From NCBI RefSeq assembly GCF_000334155.1, contig NZ_ANNK01000123.1, positions 1 through 38,386 of the forward strand: a stretch of 38,386 bases of DNA, in the 5' to 3' direction. A program made the position numbers and the translations under genes. Source of the stretch: Halalkalibacterium ligniniphilum (GTDB taxonomy: Bacteria; Bacillota; Bacilli; Bacillales; Bacillaceae_D). The notes under the pieces are model-generated. The model was not told the origin of the DNA. It saw only the letters and a program-made list of their open reading frames with translations, and did no database searches. How positions within the stretch are numbered: the first letter of the stretch is position 1; each line of letters opens with the position of its first letter. This document shows, piece after piece, positions 37,384-38,386 of this stretch.

Positions 37384-37920
37384 TCATTTTTTTTCAAGGC
37401 TAATCGAGAACACACATTCATTTTCTTTCAATTCAATTCCTGATTCCCACTTGTCCTTCACCAATTCAAGAAGCCCTCTCCTTAATCGATGAATCTCTTT
37501 TAACCCGCCTTGAAAATCAAAGGTCAAACGACATGAATTTGGAAAAAGCTGAAACGTAATTAATAGGTGGTTCTCTTGTTCAGCCATACAGTGGTTTTCA
37601 AATATAAATAATAAAGGACCAACAAATTGTTCAAGCTCTACTTCAAGTAAAGATAAATCAGTGACATCACCAATGACTTCTGTTCCTAGCTTATATGGAT
37701 GACTCGACCAGTTAAATGTTAGTAATCGTGTCGAAATGGAGGGAATCCCTAAGTTCGAAAGCTTGCTTTCATTCATCAACTGCTGAATCGTCGTCTCCAA
37801 TACTTCTTCTACTCTGTCATAGCGTCTTAATGCCAAATTTCCTTTTATTAACTGAATGACATTCAACCAATCATGACGACAATGACGTAGTACTTCCAGA
37901 ATGTCCTTTTCTTTCGTCAT
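37384..37920 (-). CDS. spo0B: Sporulation initiation phosphotransferase Spo0B
   Basis: Relays phosphate from Spo0F to Spo0A in the sporulation phosphorelay. The 178 residues start with the helical dimerisation region carrying the phospho-accepting His in CRHDWLNVIQLIKGNLALRRYDRV (His at about residue 16), then a degenerate ATPase-like C-terminal fold (LLFIFENHCMAEQENHLLITFQL). It is co-transcribed with obg. Unlike B. subtilis, rplU-ysxB-rpmA do not lie directly upstream. Confidence 0.92.
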   Translation of the reverse strand: MTKEKDILEVLRHCRHDWLNVIQLIKGNLALRRYDRVEEVLETTIQQLMNESKLSNLGIPSISTRLLTFNWSSHPYKLGTEVIGDVTDLSLLEVELEQFVGPLLFIFENHCMAEQENHLLITFQLFPNSCRLTFDFQGGLKEIHRLRRGLLELVKDKWESGIELKENECVFSISLEKK

Positions 37921-38189
37921 CCTTCACTCCTATTTTTCCTCTCAAAATCATGTATCCATACGTTTAAGAACGTTTTACTCTCCACATGACGACAGGTATC
38001 GCCTCATACCACATGACCTATCTTACCATAAGAGACCATAGGCAGGAAATGTCCACTGAAGAAAAACACAAGCAATTCTTTCACTTATGATAAAAATCAC
38101 AGGAAGCTTCCTTGAAAAAAGAGTCTACATCCTAGGACTATTTATAAAAAAACAGTCTGGTCCATTTAGTCATCATCACTATCCTACGT

Positions 38190-38227
38190 AAAAAAGAGGG
38201 AAGAACACATTGGCTCCTTCCCTTTTT
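38190..38227 (-). terminator. Terminator of the chemotaxis receptor gene
   Basis: Minus-strand hairpin AAAAAGGGAAGGA / TTCTTCCCTCTTTTTT with a 9-10 nt loop and T-tract, about 60 nt after the receptor stop codon. The rest of 37921-38286 contains no gene, only weak promoter-like words for spo0B (an extended TGGTAAGAT -10) and a 12-bp palindrome AGGAAGCTTCCT at 38101. Confidence 0.8.
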
Positions 38228-38286
38228 GCAACAATGAAAATGCTGTACAAAGTTTTAGTTTTCTAAACTATTTTTCTAGTGCGACA

Positions 38287-38386
38287 TTATGACGATTCTA
38301 AACGAAATTTCTTGACTAGTTTATTTAGACCGTTAGCTTGCTCTGATAACGTGGAGGCATCATTTGCAAGTTGATGAACTCCCTCA
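38287..38386 (-). CDS. Methyl-accepting chemotaxis protein, C-terminal fragment at window edge
   Basis: A partial gene, too short for a complete call: 32 codons plus stop (38287-38289) read minus from the right edge, EGVHQLANDASTLSEQANGL then NKLVKKFRLESS. Heptad-like polar helices with ASTLSEQANGLNKLVKKF are the typical last helix of bacterial chemoreceptor signalling domains. The rest lies outside the window. It occupies the place where rpmA would be expected. Confidence 0.75.
   Translation of the reverse strand, partial: EGVHQLANDASTLSEQANGLNKLVKKFRLESS

Noticed and set aside
38101-38112. Perfect 12-bp palindrome AGGAAGCTTCCT upstream of spo0B
   Set aside because: A single short palindrome without a matching regulator motif or second copy is not enough for an operator call.

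Overview
This window looks like a chromosomal core region of a spore-forming Bacillaceae bacterium. The evidence is sporulation genes (spo0B, bofC, spoVB, safA, a coxA-like lipoprotein), Firmicute leader RNAs (a T-box, a SAM-I riboswitch, 6S RNA) and a gene order close to the Bacillus subtilis obg-pheBA-nad-ruv-queA-tgt-secDF-recJ-apt-relA-hisS-aspS block. An S-box-controlled homoserine dehydrogenase next to aspS, a split secD/secF pair and interspersed 140-200 bp repeats suggest an alkaliphile-type lineage rather than B. subtilis itself; this placement is inference. Most genes read on the minus strand. I see no plasmid, phage, CRISPR array or complete insertion sequence.

Layout from left to right. 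1-84 is a truncated interspersed repeat. 191-1697 holds tcdA (minus), 6S RNA (plus) and a small unknown gene (plus). 1669-3328 is a minus unit of promoter, SAM-I riboswitch and hom. 3335-6860 is hisS-aspS behind a T-box. 6865-13511 holds a small HTH protein, dtd, relA, apt, recJ and yrvD. 13813-16198 is secD-secF with a strong promoter. 16277-21453 holds comN, spoVB (plus), a GY-rich small protein, a DUF421 protein, a broken ArsB/NhaD-type transporter, a TIGR04086 membrane protein (plus) and yajC. 21486-25637 is ruvA-ruvB-DUF2905-queA-tgt, followed by yajC. 26021-28695 holds the spore genes bofC, coxA-like and safA. 29064-34341 is the NAD module, nadB-nadC-nadA divergent from nifS-niaR. 34528-37920 holds pheA, pheB, obg and spo0B. 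The right edge has the C-terminus of a chemotaxis receptor.

How the genes work together. nadBCA makes quinolinate and nicotinate mononucleotide; NifS probably supplies sulfur for the NadA Fe-S cluster; NiaR probably represses both arms from a shared intergenic operator. RuvAB resolves Holliday junctions, QueA and Tgt make queuosine, and YajC with SecDF serves protein export. RelA, Apt, Dtd, HisS, AspS and the 6S RNA form a translation and stringent-response group.

No dramatic new system is evident. The most unusual signal is a ~140 bp repeat family with four near-complete copies and one partial copy. All copies point the same way, and each near-complete copy begins within a few bases of the T-tract of a minus-strand intrinsic terminator. 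Also worth a look are one such copy inside the riboswitch-hom leader, a possible hom read-through antisense to 6S RNA, the broken transporter, and a structured RNA between obg and pheB.
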